Shown here one piece after another: positions 19,731 to 32,869 of a stretch of 64,000 nt of DNA; position 1 is the stretch's first letter, and the number at the start of each line of letters is the position of its first letter. Location of the stretch: NCBI RefSeq assembly GCF_003443655.1, contig NZ_CP031941.1:3594501-3658500 (forward strand), read 5' to 3'. The notes beneath the pieces are model-generated. The model ran no database searches. It was not told the origin of the DNA and worked only from the letters and a program-made list of their open reading frames with translations. This DNA is from Nostoc sphaeroides (GTDB lineage: Bacteria; Cyanobacteriota; Cyanobacteriia; Cyanobacteriales; Nostocaceae). A program made the position numbers and the translations under genes.

Positions 19731-19770
19731 AGATCCCCGACTTCTCGAAGAAGTAGGGGATCTAATTTTT
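19731..19770 (+). terminator. Terminator after the VWA-PP2C-kinase cluster
   Basis: A 15-bp stem with one mismatch (AGATCCCCGACTTCT with AGAAGTAGGGGATCT), 3-nt loop, then AATTTTT. It lies 190 bp after the kinase stop codon. Confidence 0.65.
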
Positions 19771-19832
19771 CACGAATAATTTAGGATTGCTATAATTTGG
19801 CAAGGTATTTTTGATAAAGTAGGTTGAAACCC

Positions 19833-20219
19833 ATGAATCAAAACAATCTGTTGGCAATTTTAAGAGAAAATTGCTTGATGCATACTCAACAGCAAGTTAC
19901 CGACTTTGAAAATGCTTTAGCTGAAATAGCTGATAATCCTGATGAGCAAAATTTATCTGCATATCATCTTGTTTTAGACGATCAATGTCAACAGCCAGAA
20001 GTGATGTTCAGTTTAATTCATTTTCTCGAATCTTTTGATATAGAAGAACAAATTGCGGCTTTTATTAAAGTTGTACCCCAATTAATGATCGATGCACCTG
20101 AATGGACAAGAATAATTCATGACAGGATTTTAAATGATGATTCAGCTTGCCAAGTTTATCAAAAATTTTTACACTCAGCTAATTTGAACACACCTCATTT
20201 TATCTATCATCTGCTTTAG
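19833..20219 (+). CDS. Hypothetical protein, 128 residues
   Basis: Acidic, helical-looking protein starting MNQNNLLAILRENCLMHTQQQ. No motif, signal peptide or membrane segment recognised. ATG at 19833 is preferred over an in-frame TTG at 19824. It follows the triad on the same strand after a terminator, so it is probably transcribed separately. I do not recognise the family. Confidence 0.6.
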   Translation: MNQNNLLAILRENCLMHTQQQVTDFENALAEIADNPDEQNLSAYHLVLDDQCQQPEVMFSLIHFLESFDIEEQIAAFIKVVPQLMIDAPEWTRIIHDRILNDDSACQVYQKFLHSANLNTPHFIYHLL

Positions 20220-20319
20220 CTTGATGATGGTATTGGTCATTCTTGTTCAGTACAGCCTGAATAAATACTGTATCTAAAAACAACCTTTCTTGATTCATTC
20301 TATTATTTCATCGTTATTT

Positions 20320-20691
20320 TTAGGGCATTCCATACAAATAGTGATTATGTTGACTTGACCAATCACTTGGTGCTTCAACTGTTCCTGTTAATGCCTCTAG
20401 TACATCCCAAGCGTTACCCTCAGAGTTGAACATTTCCGCAGCTTCCATTAAAGGAGATTCAATTTTAGGAGGGTAGGTTTCTTCTAAAGTAAATATTTTA
20501 GGGTTTCGTTCCTCAAAAAGCTTAATGAGATTATATAAAGCTTCTTCTTGATTCTCACCAAAACATTGATAGTCTGGTAAACCTAACAATGTTGCTTTCA
20601 CTATGCCATCTGGTTCGGTTTCAATTAAGACATCATAATTGAACTTAGATGCTGTATTTTTAGGATAAGTTTGGATAGTTAAATTCATCAT
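20320..20691 (-). CDS. HicB-like small protein
   Basis: 123 residues. The N-terminal half resembles the HicB/UPF0150 partial RNase H fold (YDVLIETEPDGIVKATLLGLPDYQCFGENQEEAL), a fold used by antitoxins and free-standing proteins. No HicA-type toxin is adjacent, so an antitoxin role is not supported here; the C-terminal tail (SDWSSQHNHYLYG) is unassigned. Starts ATG-ATG at 20691. Confidence 0.6.
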   Translation of the reverse strand: MMNLTIQTYPKNTASKFNYDVLIETEPDGIVKATLLGLPDYQCFGENQEEALYNLIKLFEERNPKIFTLEETYPPKIESPLMEAAEMFNSEGNAWDVLEALTGTVEAPSDWSSQHNHYLYGMP

Positions 20692-20856
20692 ATTTTTCCC
20701 ATTTAATCGTTATTTTAATTATAACTGCTGACATTATTGCGTAGTAAGGAATTTATTCCTCAAAGTATTTTTAGGTGCGTTAGCGGAAAGTACAGCAATA
20801 TTTTTCAGGATTTAGTGCGTTACCCTATTATCTTTGGAACTGTAGCGATCGCACCA

Positions 20857-21591
20857 ATGATTTACAACCAATCAGAGTTTAATTTACGCTGTGAATGGGG
20901 GCCACAAGGAGTTGCTCAACTCGCTTCCATCAGTGATGTAATTGTAATAGTTGACGTTCTCTCTTTTTCTACCTGCGTGGAAATTGCCACAAACAACGGC
21001 GCGATAATTTTTCCTTACGCATATAAAGATGAATCAGCCATAGATTATGCCAAATCAGTGCAAGCAGAGTTAGCAAGTCATAGACAACGTTGGACTACAA
21101 CTGGATATTCTCTCTCCCCAAAATCGGTAACTCAGATTCCTGCTGGAACTAGACTAGTTTTACCTTCACCTAATGGTTCTTTTCTGACTTTACATACAGG
21201 GAATACACCAACTTTGGCTGGTTGCTTGCGAAATTGCCAAGCTGTAGCGCAGTTTGCTCAAAAGTATGGTGATAAAATCGCTGTCATTCCTGCCGGTGAA
21301 AGGTGGAAAGAAGATGATAGCCTCCGCCCTGCATTTGAAGATTTAATTGGTGCTGGGGCAATTCTCAGTTATTTAGATGGCAGTCTATCACCAGAAGCCG
21401 AAGTTGCTGTGACAACATTTCATGCTTTCCAGCAGGATTTACTGGGGTACTTGAAAAAATGCAGTTCTGGTAAAGAGTTAATAGAAAAAGGTTTTGAATC
21501 AGATGTTGAACTGTCCGCCGCCTACAACATTAGTGATTGCGTGCCTTTATTTACTGATAATGCTTATGTAAATTCCAGGCTACAGGCTTAA
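20857..21591 (+). CDS. 2-phosphosulfolactate phosphatase (ComB) family protein
   Basis: 244 residues from ATG 20857 (MIYNQSEFNLRCEWG); an open TTG start further upstream would add 40 residues unlike the family. Family motifs: VIVDVLSFSTCVEIATNNGA near the N-terminus, LPSPNGSFLT and VIPAGERW..DDSLRPAFEDLIGAGAI. In methanogens ComB acts in coenzyme M synthesis, which cyanobacteria lack, so the substrate here is unknown. The TAA stop codon (21589-21591) is also the left flank of a small mobile element. Confidence 0.85.
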   Translation: MIYNQSEFNLRCEWGPQGVAQLASISDVIVIVDVLSFSTCVEIATNNGAIIFPYAYKDESAIDYAKSVQAELASHRQRWTTTGYSLSPKSVTQIPAGTRLVLPSPNGSFLTLHTGNTPTLAGCLRNCQAVAQFAQKYGDKIAVIPAGERWKEDDSLRPAFEDLIGAGAILSYLDGSLSPEAEVAVTTFHAFQQDLLGYLKKCSSGKELIEKGFESDVELSAAYNISDCVPLFTDNAYVNSRLQA

Positions 21592-21766
21592 GAGACTTCC
21601 AAGAAATAAATTGTCCAATCTCGTGGGGTGGGCATCTTGCCCGCCTTTGACTATGGGCGGGCGAGACGCCCACCCCACAATAAAAAATATCCCAAAACTG
21701 ACACAAAAATCCTCTCTCTGTGTTCTCTGCGTCTCTGTGGTTCGTTTATTTCTTAGAAATCCCTAA
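21589..21766. mobile_element. MITE with GGGACTTCC-type ends, flanked by TAA (diverged copy)
   Basis: TAA-GAGACTTCCAAGAAATAAA at the left, TTTATTTCTTAGAAATCCC-TAA at the right: about 20-bp imperfect inverted repeats bounded by TAA on both sides. The element fills the whole gap between comB and the convergent gene. Its interior holds a long GTGGGGTGGGCATCTTGCCC / GGGCGAGACGCCCACCCCAC palindrome (21624-21680). Confidence 0.7.
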
Positions 21767-22297
21767 TTAAACGTCGCACTGATTTGTTTGGCAAAATTTG
21801 GCATTATCTATAAAATCTTGCAATTTATTCAAGGGAATTATCTGCAATGATGAGCCACCCTGCACCTCAGCTGCAATGTAAGCAAACTTTTGTCCACGAT
21901 AAAACTGGTCACGTCCAACTTTGGTGATATATCGGGACTTCTGGAAGTCATTGCCAATATTAGAATTATAAATATTTTGTAACAATTTCACTGCATTGGC
22001 ATTTTTTGTGGTGAATTTGAGGCGTTTATCACCACTAACGGTTATGCCTTCTTTATTCACTATCCCATTTTCTTCGGTGACATCAGCATAAAAGTATAAA
22101 TTTCCCTTTGTACCATCGTAGCCGTGGGCTTCGCTGTTATATCTCAGTGTTGGTAGTAAAGGTCTGGTCTTTGCCCACTTCACAACAGTACTGATATTTT
22201 GCTCAGGAAGCGCATTCACGGGAGTGACAAGCAAAATAACTGCGATCGCAGACAGTGTAACATTGAATAAATAGTTAAATTTACAACTTTTGCTCAT
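21767..22297 (-). CDS. Secreted hypothetical protein
   Basis: 176 residues with a clear signal peptide (KSCKFNYLFNVTLSAIAVIL, then a probable cleavage after VNALPEQ). The mature part contains YDGTKGNLYFYADVTEENG and ends with two cysteines (FCQTNQC) that may form a disulfide. No family recognised; periplasmic or outer location inferred. Confidence 0.75.
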   Translation of the reverse strand: MSKSCKFNYLFNVTLSAIAVILLVTPVNALPEQNISTVVKWAKTRPLLPTLRYNSEAHGYDGTKGNLYFYADVTEENGIVNKEGITVSGDKRLKFTTKNANAVKLLQNIYNSNIGNDFQKSRYITKVGRDQFYRGQKFAYIAAEVQGGSSLQIIPLNKLQDFIDNAKFCQTNQCDV

Positions 22298-26135
<3,838 letters not shown>

Positions 26136-26488
26136 CAGATTATTAACTGTCCCTAGTCCCCTGTCCCCAGTCCCCTGTCCTTTTCGTAACCTTTCGTAAT
26201 ATTGCTCTCAGATTAGAGCTAAAACCCGAAATTCTGAAAAACAATATTACAAAGTATTAAGAGCAGTAATAAATGCTCAACAGAATGCCGGAAAATGTTT
26301 TGCGAAGGTTAACTGAGTTTAAAAGCTTGTGTACTTGTGTTGACTCAAGAAAACTCGTAATTTATTAGCCGTAACAGTTATTAAACTGTTGTATCTAAAA
26401 GAACGAGAAAACAAACTCAGTGAACCAAATTAAAGTCACACCAGTTTAATCAAATCCTGGTTTCATTCGTATTTGGAGGAATCCATTA
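26136..26488. promoter_or_regulatory. apcE-apcA intergenic region
   Basis: About 350 bp; apcA has a strong GGAGG ribosome binding site (26475-26479). Abundant apcAB transcripts in cyanobacteria usually arise from promoters in this gap; no specific promoter is called here. Confidence 0.45.
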
Positions 26489-26974
26489 ATGAGTATCGTC
26501 ACGAAAGCTATCGTGAATGCTGATGCAGAAGCTCGCTACCTCAGCCCTGGTGAATTGGATCGGATCAAATCTTTTGTTGCTACTGGTGAGCGCCGTGTGC
26601 GGATTGCTCAAGTTTTGACAGAAAATCGTGAACGCCTGGTTAAGCAAGCTGGCGATCAACTGTTCCAAAAGCGCCCTGATGTTGTGTCTCCTGGTGGTAA
26701 CGCTTACGGTCAAGAATTGACTGCTACTTGTCTGCGTGACCTAGATTATTACCTCCGCCTCGTTACCTACGGTATCGTTGCTGGTGATGTTACCCCCATC
26801 GAAGAAATTGGTGTTATCGGTGCGCGTGAACTGTATAAGTCCTTGGGAACCCCTATCGATGGTGTTGCTGAAGGTATCCGTGGGCTGAAGAATGTAGCTA
26901 CTACATTGCTGTCTGGTGATGATGCTGCTGAAGCTGGTACTTACTTCGACTACTTAGTTGGTGCCCTGCTATAG
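26489..26974 (+). CDS. apcA: Allophycocyanin alpha subunit
   Basis: 161-residue phycobiliprotein of the core discs. Starts [20 protein letters not shown]; the phycocyanobilin is carried by Cys81 in [15 protein letters not shown]. Length and sequence are canonical. It pairs with ApcB, 66 bp downstream, and assembles on ApcE and ApcC. Confidence 0.99.
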   Translation: MSIVTKAIVNADAEARYLSPGELDRIKSFVATGERRVRIAQVLTENRERLVKQAGDQLFQKRPDVVSPGGNAYGQELTATCLRDLDYYLRLVTYGIVAGDVTPIEEIGVIGARELYKSLGTPIDGVAEGIRGLKNVATTLLSGDDAAEAGTYFDYLVGALL

Positions 26975-27039
26975 GGTGATGCTGTTTCTCTGCCGAAACA
27001 CAAGTATTGCAATACGGTTGGAAATAAGGAATTAACAAC

Positions 27040-27528
27040 ATGGCTCAAGACGCAATTACTGCTGTAATTAACTCCGCAGACGTTCAAGGTAAATACTTAG
27101 ACGCTTCTGCTTTACAAAAGCTAAAAGGCTACTTCGCTACTGGCGAACTGCGGGTACGTGCTGCTAGCACCATCAGCGCTAACGCTGCTGCGATCGTTAA
27201 AGAAGCTGTAGCAAAATCTTTGCTATACTCTGACATCACCCGTCCCGGCGGCAACATGTATACCACCCGCCGCTATGCTGCTTGCATCCGTGACTTGGAC
27301 TACTACCTCCGCTATGCCACCTACGCTATGTTAGCTGGCGATCCTTCCATTTTGGATGAGCGTGTATTAAATGGCTTGAAGGAAACCTACAACTCTTTAG
27401 GAGTTCCCGTTGGTGCTACCGTGCAAGCTATCCAAGCAATCAAAGAAGTAACCGCTAGTTTGGTTGGTTCTGATGCTGGTAAGGAAATGGGTGTTTACTT
27501 AGACTATATCTCTTCTGGCTTAAGCTAA
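27040..27528 (+). CDS. apcB: Allophycocyanin beta subunit
   Basis: 162-residue partner of ApcA. Chromophore Cys82 in [14 protein letters not shown]; Asn72 in the RPGGNMY segment is the site methylated in this family. Preceded by AAGGA. Followed by a 223-bp gap before apcC that may contain the processing or attenuation site commonly seen between apcB and apcC. Confidence 0.99.
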   Translation: MAQDAITAVINSADVQGKYLDASALQKLKGYFATGELRVRAASTISANAAAIVKEAVAKSLLYSDITRPGGNMYTTRRYAACIRDLDYYLRYATYAMLAGDPSILDERVLNGLKETYNSLGVPVGATVQAIQAIKEVTASLVGSDAGKEMGVYLDYISSGLS

Positions 27529-27751
27529 GAACTAGTTTGCGCTTAAGAATTTAGGTGCGACTTTATTAAGGTCTGGAAATCAGCCGTGAGTGCTAGAACG
27601 TTATATTGCTTATCTTGGTAAATTATCACTGATGAGTGTTGGTGGTCTAGTATTGATGTTTGATTTCCAGCCTTTGAATGATTAAAAGATTTGCACTCAA
27701 GATTTTGAGATAAAAAAAGTTTTCACAAATTTTACAGGAGATTTTCAAAAC

Positions 27752-27958
27752 ATGGCCCGTTTTTTTAAAATTACTGCTCTAGTTCCTAGCCAAACCAGAA
27801 TTCGTACCCAACGCGAACTGCAAAATACCTACTTTACTAAGCTAGTTCCTTATGAAAACTGGTTCCGTGAACAGCAACGTATTCAAAAAGCAGGCGGCAC
27901 AATCATCAAGGTTGAACTAGCAACTGGCAAACAAGGTGTTAATGCTGGGTTGTCGTAA
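27752..27958 (+). CDS. apcC: Allophycocyanin-associated core linker LC7.8
   Basis: 68-residue linker capping core cylinders; a single CpcD-like domain (MARFFKITALVPSQTRIR ... TIIKVELATGK). Preceded by AGGAG. The TAA stop (27956-27958) coincides with the left target copy of a 134-bp mobile element, which now lies between the gene and its terminator. Confidence 0.98.
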   Translation: MARFFKITALVPSQTRIRTQRELQNTYFTKLVPYENWFREQQRIQKAGGTIIKVELATGKQGVNAGLS

Positions 27959-28089
27959 GGGAACTCCAAAAAATAAATTATTCCACATTAAAGTCGTTGA
28001 GTGTTGACTGTTGACTGAAAACTCGTGAACCGTCAACGGTCAACAGTGAACAATAGCAATGGAATATTTTTTTACTTGGAAGTCCCTAA
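27956..28089. mobile_element. MITE with GGGACTTCC-type ends, copy at apcC stop codon
   Basis: TAA-GGGAACTCC at the left and GGAAGTCCC-TAA at the right. Interior has the palindrome-like CGTGAACCGTCAACGGTCAA and three TTGACTG-like heptamers. Other copies: 40323-40469, 57438-57564, diverged 21589-21766 and degraded 61724-61789. No ORF. Confidence 0.85.
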
Positions 28090-28125
28090 TTGCTGTAGAT
28101 AAAACATTATTTTAGAGAATTGGTT

Positions 28126-28151
28126 AAGAGGTCAGCAAAGACCTCTTTTTT
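28126..28151 (+). terminator. Terminator of the apc operon
   Basis: 8-bp perfect stem AAGAGGTC / GACCTCTT with AGCAAA loop followed by TTTTTT. Displaced from apcC by the mobile element. Confidence 0.8.
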
Positions 28152-28194
28152 GTTGCTTGTATTTCTGAAAGTTAAAAGTTGAACATTTCTACAA

Positions 28195-28641
28195 CAATAC
28201 GCTTGGGTTAAGGATAATTGTAGGTTGGGTTGCAATACTGCTCGGTTAAGGAAAGAAAGTAGGCTGAAACCCTTGAACTATCGTTGTCTATAATGCCCAA
28301 AAGAGGCTTAACCGAGCAGTATTGGGTTGGGTTGAACTTTAGTGTTAAGCTAAAAAACATCTAATTTGCATAACCCTTATTAAATATAACTCTTGTGGGG
28401 TGGGCATCCTGCCCGCCCAGTATATGCAATTTTATTTGTGGAACAGCTTACCCAACAAATGCCCGAAAATGTTGGGTTTCGTTCCTCAACCCAACCTACG
28501 CAAATTTATTTTTCTGGCTTACAGCAGATTGCGCTCTAATCGAATACACGTAGAGACGAAGAAAAGCTACGTCTCTACAAGGTTTTGGGTTTTATACATG
28601 TACTTCATTTACCTGAAATCTGCTGTAACCCAAGCGTATTG
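28195..28641. mobile_element. 447-bp CAATAC-ended element with 10-bp target duplication
   Basis: Perfect 16-bp terminal inverted repeats (CAATACGCTTGGGTTA / TAACCCAAGCGTATTG) flanked by the 10-bp direct repeat ATTTCTACAA (28185-28194 and 28642-28651). It has no transposase; its interior contains a second inserted element (28233-28324) and GTAGAGACG / CGTCTCTAC and GTGGGGTGGGCATCC repeats. Another single end starts at 28674. Confidence 0.85.
28233..28324. mobile_element. 92-bp CAATAC-ended MITE nested inside the larger element
   Basis: Terminal inverted repeats CAATACTGCTCGGTTAAG / CTTAACCGAGCAGTATTG are perfect (18 bp), flanked by the 10-bp direct repeat GGTTGGGTTG (28223-28232 and 28325-28334). 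Confidence 0.9.
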
Positions 28642-28651
28642 ATTTCTACAA

Positions 28652-29054
28652 GGCGATAACTTTGAGTATAAAGCAATACGCTTGGTTTAAGCCGAAAACT
28701 CTTTGTCAAAGTCAATTTGAGTCTTAAACCCGGTTATTCATCTGCCAGCGATGCACTTAGCATAGCGGAAGTGTCGGACAAAATTCATTCTGTTAGCGGA
28801 TAGCTAAGGTTTAGCCCATTCTGGTTCCTGACTCCTGAATTCTGTTCGATAAATGGAATAAGTGAAAATACGGTTGTAATAACAAGATTTGTAGCATTAA
28901 ATGTGAATAATTTTCCCCATTTTTTTAACTTTAATAAAACATTTGAAGATTTGACTACAGAAAATTTTGTCATTTAAATAACCCTTTTAAGAAATTAGTT
29001 ATCGAGTCTTGGGCAAATTACAAAGCAAAATTAAGGCAGCAAGAAGAGGCTTCC
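28652..29054. other. Intergenic region upstream of the H-NOX gene
   Basis: About 400 bp, AT-rich, with one unpaired CAATACGCTTGG end (28674-28685). No gene seen. Confidence 0.5.
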
Positions 29055-29606
29055 ATGTACGGATTAGTGAACAAGGCGATTCAAGATATGGTGTGCAGTC
29101 GCTTTGGCGAAGAGACTTGGAAAAAAATTAAGCACACAGCAGAGGTGGATGAAGATGTTTTCCTCAGTATGGAAGGCTATCCCGATGACATCACCCACAA
29201 GCTGGTAAAAGCTGCTAGTGTCGTTCTGAGTTTACCTGCCTCACAGATTATGCAAGCTTTTGGAGAATTTTGGGTTCAGTACACAGCCCAAGAAGGCTAT
29301 GGCGAAATGATGGATATGAGTGGAGATACACTACCTGAGTTTTTAGAAAACCTTGATAATCTTCATGCTCATGTGGGAGTTAGCTTTCCTAAACTCCAAC
29401 CCCCATCATTTGAGTGTAGTGATATAGAGGAAAATTCTCTGAGCTTACATTATCGCTCTAATAGAGAAGGGTTAACACCAATGATTCTTGGACTAGTTAA
29501 GGGATTAGGAAGCAAGTTTGATACAGAAGTTTATATTACCCAAACCCAGAGTCGAGATGAGGGTGCTGAACATGATGAATTTTTAGTGATTTATAAACCA
29601 AATTGA
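29055..29606 (+). CDS. H-NOX haem NO/O2-binding sensor
   Basis: 183-residue haem protein that senses nitric oxide and hands the signal to its partner kinase. Starts MYGLVNKAIQDMV, the normal family start. Proximal haem ligand His104 in NLDNLHAHVG; haem-propionate motif Y133-x-S135-x-R137 (HYRSNREGL); W73 on the distal side as in the structurally studied Nostoc H-NOX. Two-gene unit with the kinase 10 bp downstream. Confidence 0.95.
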   Translation: MYGLVNKAIQDMVCSRFGEETWKKIKHTAEVDEDVFLSMEGYPDDITHKLVKAASVVLSLPASQIMQAFGEFWVQYTAQEGYGEMMDMSGDTLPEFLENLDNLHAHVGVSFPKLQPPSFECSDIEENSLSLHYRSNREGLTPMILGLVKGLGSKFDTEVYITQTQSRDEGAEHDEFLVIYKPN

Positions 29607-29616
29607 ATGCAGTAGC

Positions 29617-31062
29617 ATGGCTCCTCCTCACCTTACACTTTCGCCAGAGTTGCTGACGAAAGCTTTTCCTTTCCATTTTGCCTTTAACCGTAATCGGGAA
29701 ATTGTACAAGCTGGTGATGTTTTAAGGCGCATTTGTCCTGAACCGCTAGTTGGTAAATTGATTGAGCAGCATTTCCAGATTAATCGTCCAAAAATTTTGG
29801 TCGATTTTGATGTTATTACTAAACAGTCCCGCGCTTTATTTATATTAGAGTTTATCCACAATGGAATGCAGCTTAAGGGTCAGATGATGTATCAACCAGA
29901 GCAGGAGGTAATATTTTTTTTAGGTTCTCCCTGGATTACAGATACAACTAACCTGGCTCCTCTGGGTATCAAACTCAAAGACTTTGCAATTCACGACCCA
30001 ATTGTTGATTTTCTGTTTCTACTGCAAGCTCAAAATACTGCTTTGGCTGATGCCAAAAAGTTAACAAGTGAACTGAAACAGCAAAGAGAACAACTACAGA
30101 GTGCGCTACAAATGAAGGAGAATTTAGCTGAAGCTGAGGCTCAATCCAAAAAATTGGAAAAATCCCTTCGTGACCTACAACAAACTCAAGCCCAATTAGT
30201 CCAGGCTGAGAAAATGTCTAGTCTGGGGCAGTTAGTTGCAGGAATTGCTCACGAAATTAACAATCCTGTTAATTTTATTTACGGGAATTTGAAATATGCC
30301 AAGGATTATACACAGTGTTTGCTGAATCTTGTGCATCTTTACCAGCAATTGTATACCAATCCTGGATCAGAAATTCAAGAATACATTAAGGAAATTGACT
30401 TAGATTTTTTACTAAATGATTTGCCCAAAATCCTAAGTTCGATGGAAGTAGGAGCCGAACGGATTTCTGGAATTGTCTTGTCCCTACGGAATTTCTCTCG
30501 TCTTGATGAAGCGGAGAAGAAAAGTGTTAATATTCACCAGGGATTGGATAGTACTTTGCTGATTTTACAGAGTCGCTTCAAGAATAGTGTTGATTATCCT
30601 GCTATCAAAGTAGTGAAAAACTATGGAAATTTACCTTTAGTAGATTGCTACCCTGGTCAACTCAATCAAGTATTCATGAATATTATCAGTAATGCAATCG
30701 ATGCGCTCGATGACCATAATAGTAAAGGCGCGATCGCAGAAATTCATGCCCATTCTAATACAATTACAATTACTACAGAAGTCATCGAAACGAAGTGTGT
30801 GATCCGAATTGCTGATAATGGTTCAGGAATGACACAAGCAGTTAAAGAACGACTGTTTGATCCATTTTTCACAACTAAGCCTGTAGGTAAGGGTACAGGA
30901 TTGGGTTTATCAATTAGCTATCAGATTGTAGTTGAAAAACATGGCGGAACACTAAGATGTGTATCAGAACCTGGGCAAGGAACTGAGTTTTGGATTGAAA
31001 TTCCCCTATCGATGAACAAACAAGCAAATCATTGTGTGCAATCATTAAGTTTAATTAAATAA
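29617..31062 (+). CDS. HNOBA-domain sensor histidine kinase
   Basis: 481 residues. N-terminal HNOBA (haem-NO-binding-associated) PAS-like domain (about 10-150, FNRNREIVQAGDVLRRICP), coiled coil (about 150-200), phosphoacceptor His212 in GIAHEINNPVNFIYGN, then HATPase motifs N (NIISNAIDAL), G1 (DNGSGM), F (DPFFTTKPVG), G2 (GTGLGLSIS). Soluble, no membrane segment. Its signal input is almost certainly the adjacent H-NOX; no response regulator is next to it. Confidence 0.93.
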   Translation: MAPPHLTLSPELLTKAFPFHFAFNRNREIVQAGDVLRRICPEPLVGKLIEQHFQINRPKILVDFDVITKQSRALFILEFIHNGMQLKGQMMYQPEQEVIFFLGSPWITDTTNLAPLGIKLKDFAIHDPIVDFLFLLQAQNTALADAKKLTSELKQQREQLQSALQMKENLAEAEAQSKKLEKSLRDLQQTQAQLVQAEKMSSLGQLVAGIAHEINNPVNFIYGNLKYAKDYTQCLLNLVHLYQQLYTNPGSEIQEYIKEIDLDFLLNDLPKILSSMEVGAERISGIVLSLRNFSRLDEAEKKSVNIHQGLDSTLLILQSRFKNSVDYPAIKVVKNYGNLPLVDCYPGQLNQVFMNIISNAIDALDDHNSKGAIAEIHAHSNTITITTEVIETKCVIRIADNGSGMTQAVKERLFDPFFTTKPVGKGTGLGLSISYQIVVEKHGGTLRCVSEPGQGTEFWIEIPLSMNKQANHCVQSLSLIK

Positions 31063-31594
31063 ATACTTTTAGTCAATTTTCGAGCGATCGCTCTTAACTA
31101 TCCCATACGATTCGGATCAGATAAGTTGCCTATCAATAACGCTTATAGAGACGTTGCAATGCAACGTTTGTACACACCATAAAATCCCGCCCATAACCCA
31201 ATACAGTTCAGTTAAGCCCAAAAACCTTGGTAAAGACGCGAAATTTCGCGTCTCTACAGGTCTAAAATTAGTACCAAAAATCCTTAACTGAACCGTATTG
31301 GCCCATAACCTTAACCGAACCGTATTGCTTAATTATCCCATTGAGGAATTTCCAATACTTAATTTAAATCCAGTTATTTCTAAATATAAGTATAAAAAAC
31401 AACTCTAAAATTACTGAATTTGGATACATTCGGCGGGTATAGCCAACGCAATTTGTCAGAAACATTGATCGAGTGGTGTATTGAAGTTGACAACTTTAAG
31501 ATTTATGGTTGTAAAGCCTACTTATAAGTTATAAGTTATGATTTATGAGTTTTATTTTTAACTCCTAATTCCTAACTTTTTACCTGTACTGATC
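31063..31594. other. Intergenic region with one MITE
   Basis: 532 bp with no gene; contains the 102-bp CAATAC element 31199-31300 and, immediately after its right target copy, a third CCTTAACCGAACCGTATTG end (31309-31327). A TAACTCCTAATTCCTAACTT repeat precedes ftsW. Confidence 0.6.
31199..31300. mobile_element. 102-bp CAATAC-ended MITE with 10-bp target duplication
   Basis: Ends CAATACAGTTCAGTTAAG and CTTAACTGAACCGTATTG; flanked by GCCCATAACC at 31189-31198 and 31301-31310. The core palindrome GACGCGAAATTTCGCGTC is shared with the copy at 32870-32971. Confidence 0.9.
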
Positions 31595-32797
31595 GTGAAT
31601 CTACGCCGCCTGATTCCAATTTTTGATAGTTCAGTCTCCAACTGGGCATTAGAAGCGCGGCTGTTGCGCTGGTTAACGTTGATTTGGCTGTTCGTCGGCT
31701 TGATTATGCTATTCTCAGCATCCTATCCTGTCGCTGATGGCAATCATAATGATGGGTTGTATTACTTTAAGCGTCAACTGCTTTGGGTCTTAGTTTCCTT
31801 AATCGGATTCAATATTATTGTTAATTTACCGTTGCAGAAAATTTTGGGGCTATCCCATTGGTTTTTATTACTGTTTTTGACGTTAATTTTCATTACACTG
31901 ATCCCAGGATTGGGAAAAAAGGCTTTTGACGCAGCGCGTTGGATTGCGATCGGGCCTATTCCGATTCAACCCTCAGAATTAATTAAGCCTTTTTTGGTGC
32001 TGCAAAGTGCGCGGCTTTTTGGTCAGTGGGAACGAATCAATTGGCGGGTTCGCTTGGCTTGGTTGGGTATTTTCGGTCTGGTACTTTTAGGAATTCTTGC
32101 TCAACCTAACTTGAGTACAACAGCACTTTGCGGTATGACTATTTGGCTAATTGCTTTAGCAGCCGGCTTACCTTACAAATACTTGGGAGGGACAGCAGTT
32201 GGTGGAGTGATGTTGGCACTACTCAGTATTAGTATCAAAGAGTATCAACGTAAGCGGGTAATGTCATTCCTGAATCCGTGGGCAGATGCAACAGGAGATG
32301 GCTACCAGTTGGTGCAAAGTCTACTAGCTGTGGGTTCTGGTAAAACTTGGGGAGCGGGATTTGGGCTTTCTCAACAAAAGCTGTTTTATTTACCAATTCA
32401 GGATACTGATTTTATTTTTGCGGTGTTCGCCGAAGAGTTTGGCTTTGTTGGCAGTATGGTATTACTGGCACTTTTAGCAACATTTGCCACTCTGGGATTA
32501 ATTGTGGCACTAAAGGCTAAAAATATAGTACATCGATTGGTAGCGATCGGCGTGACGATTTTGCTGGTAGGACAATCATTGCTTCATATTGGTGTTGCTA
32601 CAGGTTCTCTACCAACTACTGGCTTACCTTTGCCCATGTTTAGTTATGGTGGTAATTCCATGATTGCTAGCTTAATAGCTGCTGGGTTGCTGATTCGGGT
32701 AGCACGCGAGAGTAGCGAAGCTGAGGTAGTACCGTTGCGAAAACCCTTGTTGGAAAATGGCCGCAGACGCCGGGGATTTCAAAAAAATAGGAATTGA
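31595..32797 (+). CDS. ftsW: FtsW, SEDS-family septal peptidoglycan polymerase
   Basis: 400 residues with about ten transmembrane helices. SEDS signature near the C-terminus: TGLPLPMFSYGGNSMIASLI; WIAIGPIPIQPSEL and the family's QLVQSLLAVGSG segment are present. The PTTGLPLPMFSYGG wording fits FtsW better than RodA. GTG start at 31595 without a strong ribosome binding site. Works with a class B PBP at the division septum. Stand-alone gene. Confidence 0.85.
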   Translation: MNLRRLIPIFDSSVSNWALEARLLRWLTLIWLFVGLIMLFSASYPVADGNHNDGLYYFKRQLLWVLVSLIGFNIIVNLPLQKILGLSHWFLLLFLTLIFITLIPGLGKKAFDAARWIAIGPIPIQPSELIKPFLVLQSARLFGQWERINWRVRLAWLGIFGLVLLGILAQPNLSTTALCGMTIWLIALAAGLPYKYLGGTAVGGVMLALLSISIKEYQRKRVMSFLNPWADATGDGYQLVQSLLAVGSGKTWGAGFGLSQQKLFYLPIQDTDFIFAVFAEEFGFVGSMVLLALLATFATLGLIVALKAKNIVHRLVAIGVTILLVGQSLLHIGVATGSLPTTGLPLPMFSYGGNSMIASLIAAGLLIRVARESSEAEVVPLRKPLLENGRRRRGFQKNRN

Positions 32798-32869
32798 GCT
32801 AACAAAAGTTTTTTGCAGGAATAAAATCGATTATGGAAGATATCCAAAAGCAGCAAATGCCCTAAAAGA

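Noticed and set aside
20320..20691. HicAB toxin-antitoxin pair
   Set aside because: Only a HicB-like fold is present; no HicA partner on either side.
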